A stretch of DNA of 6,448 nucleotides from a bacterium (lineage in GTDB: Bacteria; Bacteroidota; Bacteroidia; Bacteroidales; UBA932): contig SFUD01000043.1 of the NCBI GenBank assembly GCA_004561775.1, positions 1 to 6,448 on the forward strand, written 5' to 3'. The notes beneath the pieces were generated by a model. It saw nothing but the letters and a program-made list of their open reading frames with translations. It did not search any database and had not been told where the DNA came from. Shown here one piece after another: positions 6,222 through 6,448 of the stretch (the stretch's first letter is position 1; each line of letters opens with the position of its first letter). The position numbers were made by a program, and so were the translations under genes.

Positions 6222-6448
6222 GCGCCAGCTCTCCTCAGACCCTGTCATTGCAGCTGCAATGGAGATTCCGGAGAGGAGCGCAGATATTATAAAGGGCAGA
6301 TTGGACGACCTCTACCTTAAGGAGGTGCGCCAGAAATATGAGATAAATATAACCCTCTGCCGCCCCAACGATGCGCTGCTGGACAGCAAGGGACAGCGCC
6401 TTATATATCGCAACTCCCTCTTTGAGAACTCCATAATTAATTATGGCG
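6202..6448 (+). CDS. Continuation of the sensor protein after the frameshift, partial
   Basis: This frame is open from the frameshift to the window edge (82 codons plus one base) and reads as a soluble polar domain. It begins L-K-L-L-S-I-E-R-Q-L-S-S-D-P and passes through LYLKEVRQKYEINITLC, centred near 6313-6360. Placed after TM7 of the upstream part, it would be a second extracytoplasmic domain. That order (loop domain, several membrane spans, second loop domain) matches my recollection of Bacteroidales hybrid-like sensor kinases, whose HAMP and kinase domains would lie beyond the window. It has no obvious own start. An in-frame ATG at 6259 exists but would begin inside the helix. It is more likely the same gene broken by a one-base shift than a separate gene. 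Confidence 0.6.
   Translation, partial: MKLLSIERQLSSDPVIAAAMEIPERSADIIKGRLDDLYLKEVRQKYEINITLCRPNDALLDSKGQRLIYRNSLFENSIINYG

Noticed and set aside
1..6448. tRNA, rRNA, riboswitch, CRISPR array, insertion sequence or phage genes
   Set aside because: The coding genes fill nearly the whole window, gaps are 63 bases or shorter, and no repeats, cloverleaf-like structures or transposase motifs were seen.

Overview
The window is a compact, single-strand (+) stretch of housekeeping genes, very probably from a member of the Bacteroidota, order Bacteroidales. Three things support this. An upstream element at 254-261 (TATCTTTG) matches the Bacteroidota -7 consensus TAnnTTTG. Most start codons lack a clear Shine-Dalgarno sequence. 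The last gene resembles the large multi-pass sensor kinases common in Bacteroidales. Genus cannot be assigned from this sequence.

Layout: (1) 2-217, the 3' end of a cation diffusion facilitator (CDF) metal transporter, only its C-terminal cytoplasmic dimerisation domain. (2) 218-280, a short intergenic region with a Bacteroidota-type promoter. (3) From 281 to the end, a run of co-directional genes with gaps of 20, 14, 21, -13, 18 and 7 bp: engB/ysxC (ribosome-assembly GTPase), prs (PRPP synthetase), nadE (NAD synthetase, no glutaminase domain), a small Cys-rich membrane-anchored protein of unknown function, der/engA (double-GTPase ribosome-assembly factor), rlmH (23S rRNA methyltransferase), and the N-terminal part of a multi-pass membrane sensor protein. 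I see no convincing internal terminator, so 281 to the end reads as one likely operon.

Two themes run through the cluster. EngB, Der and RlmH all act on the large ribosomal subunit or mature ribosome. Prs and NadE supply PRPP and NAD, and PRPP also feeds NAD synthesis. This grouping is inference from adjacency.

The least ordinary parts are at the 3' end and in the middle. The sensor gene carries an apparent one-base frameshift near 6198-6202: the frame used from 4854 stops at 6219-6221, while sequence that looks like its direct continuation stays open in the next frame to the window end. The 104-residue Cys-rich protein overlapping the start of der is uncharacterised as far as I can tell. 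I found no RNA genes, mobile elements, CRISPR arrays or clearly novel multi-gene system. No stretch longer than 300 bases lacks a gene.
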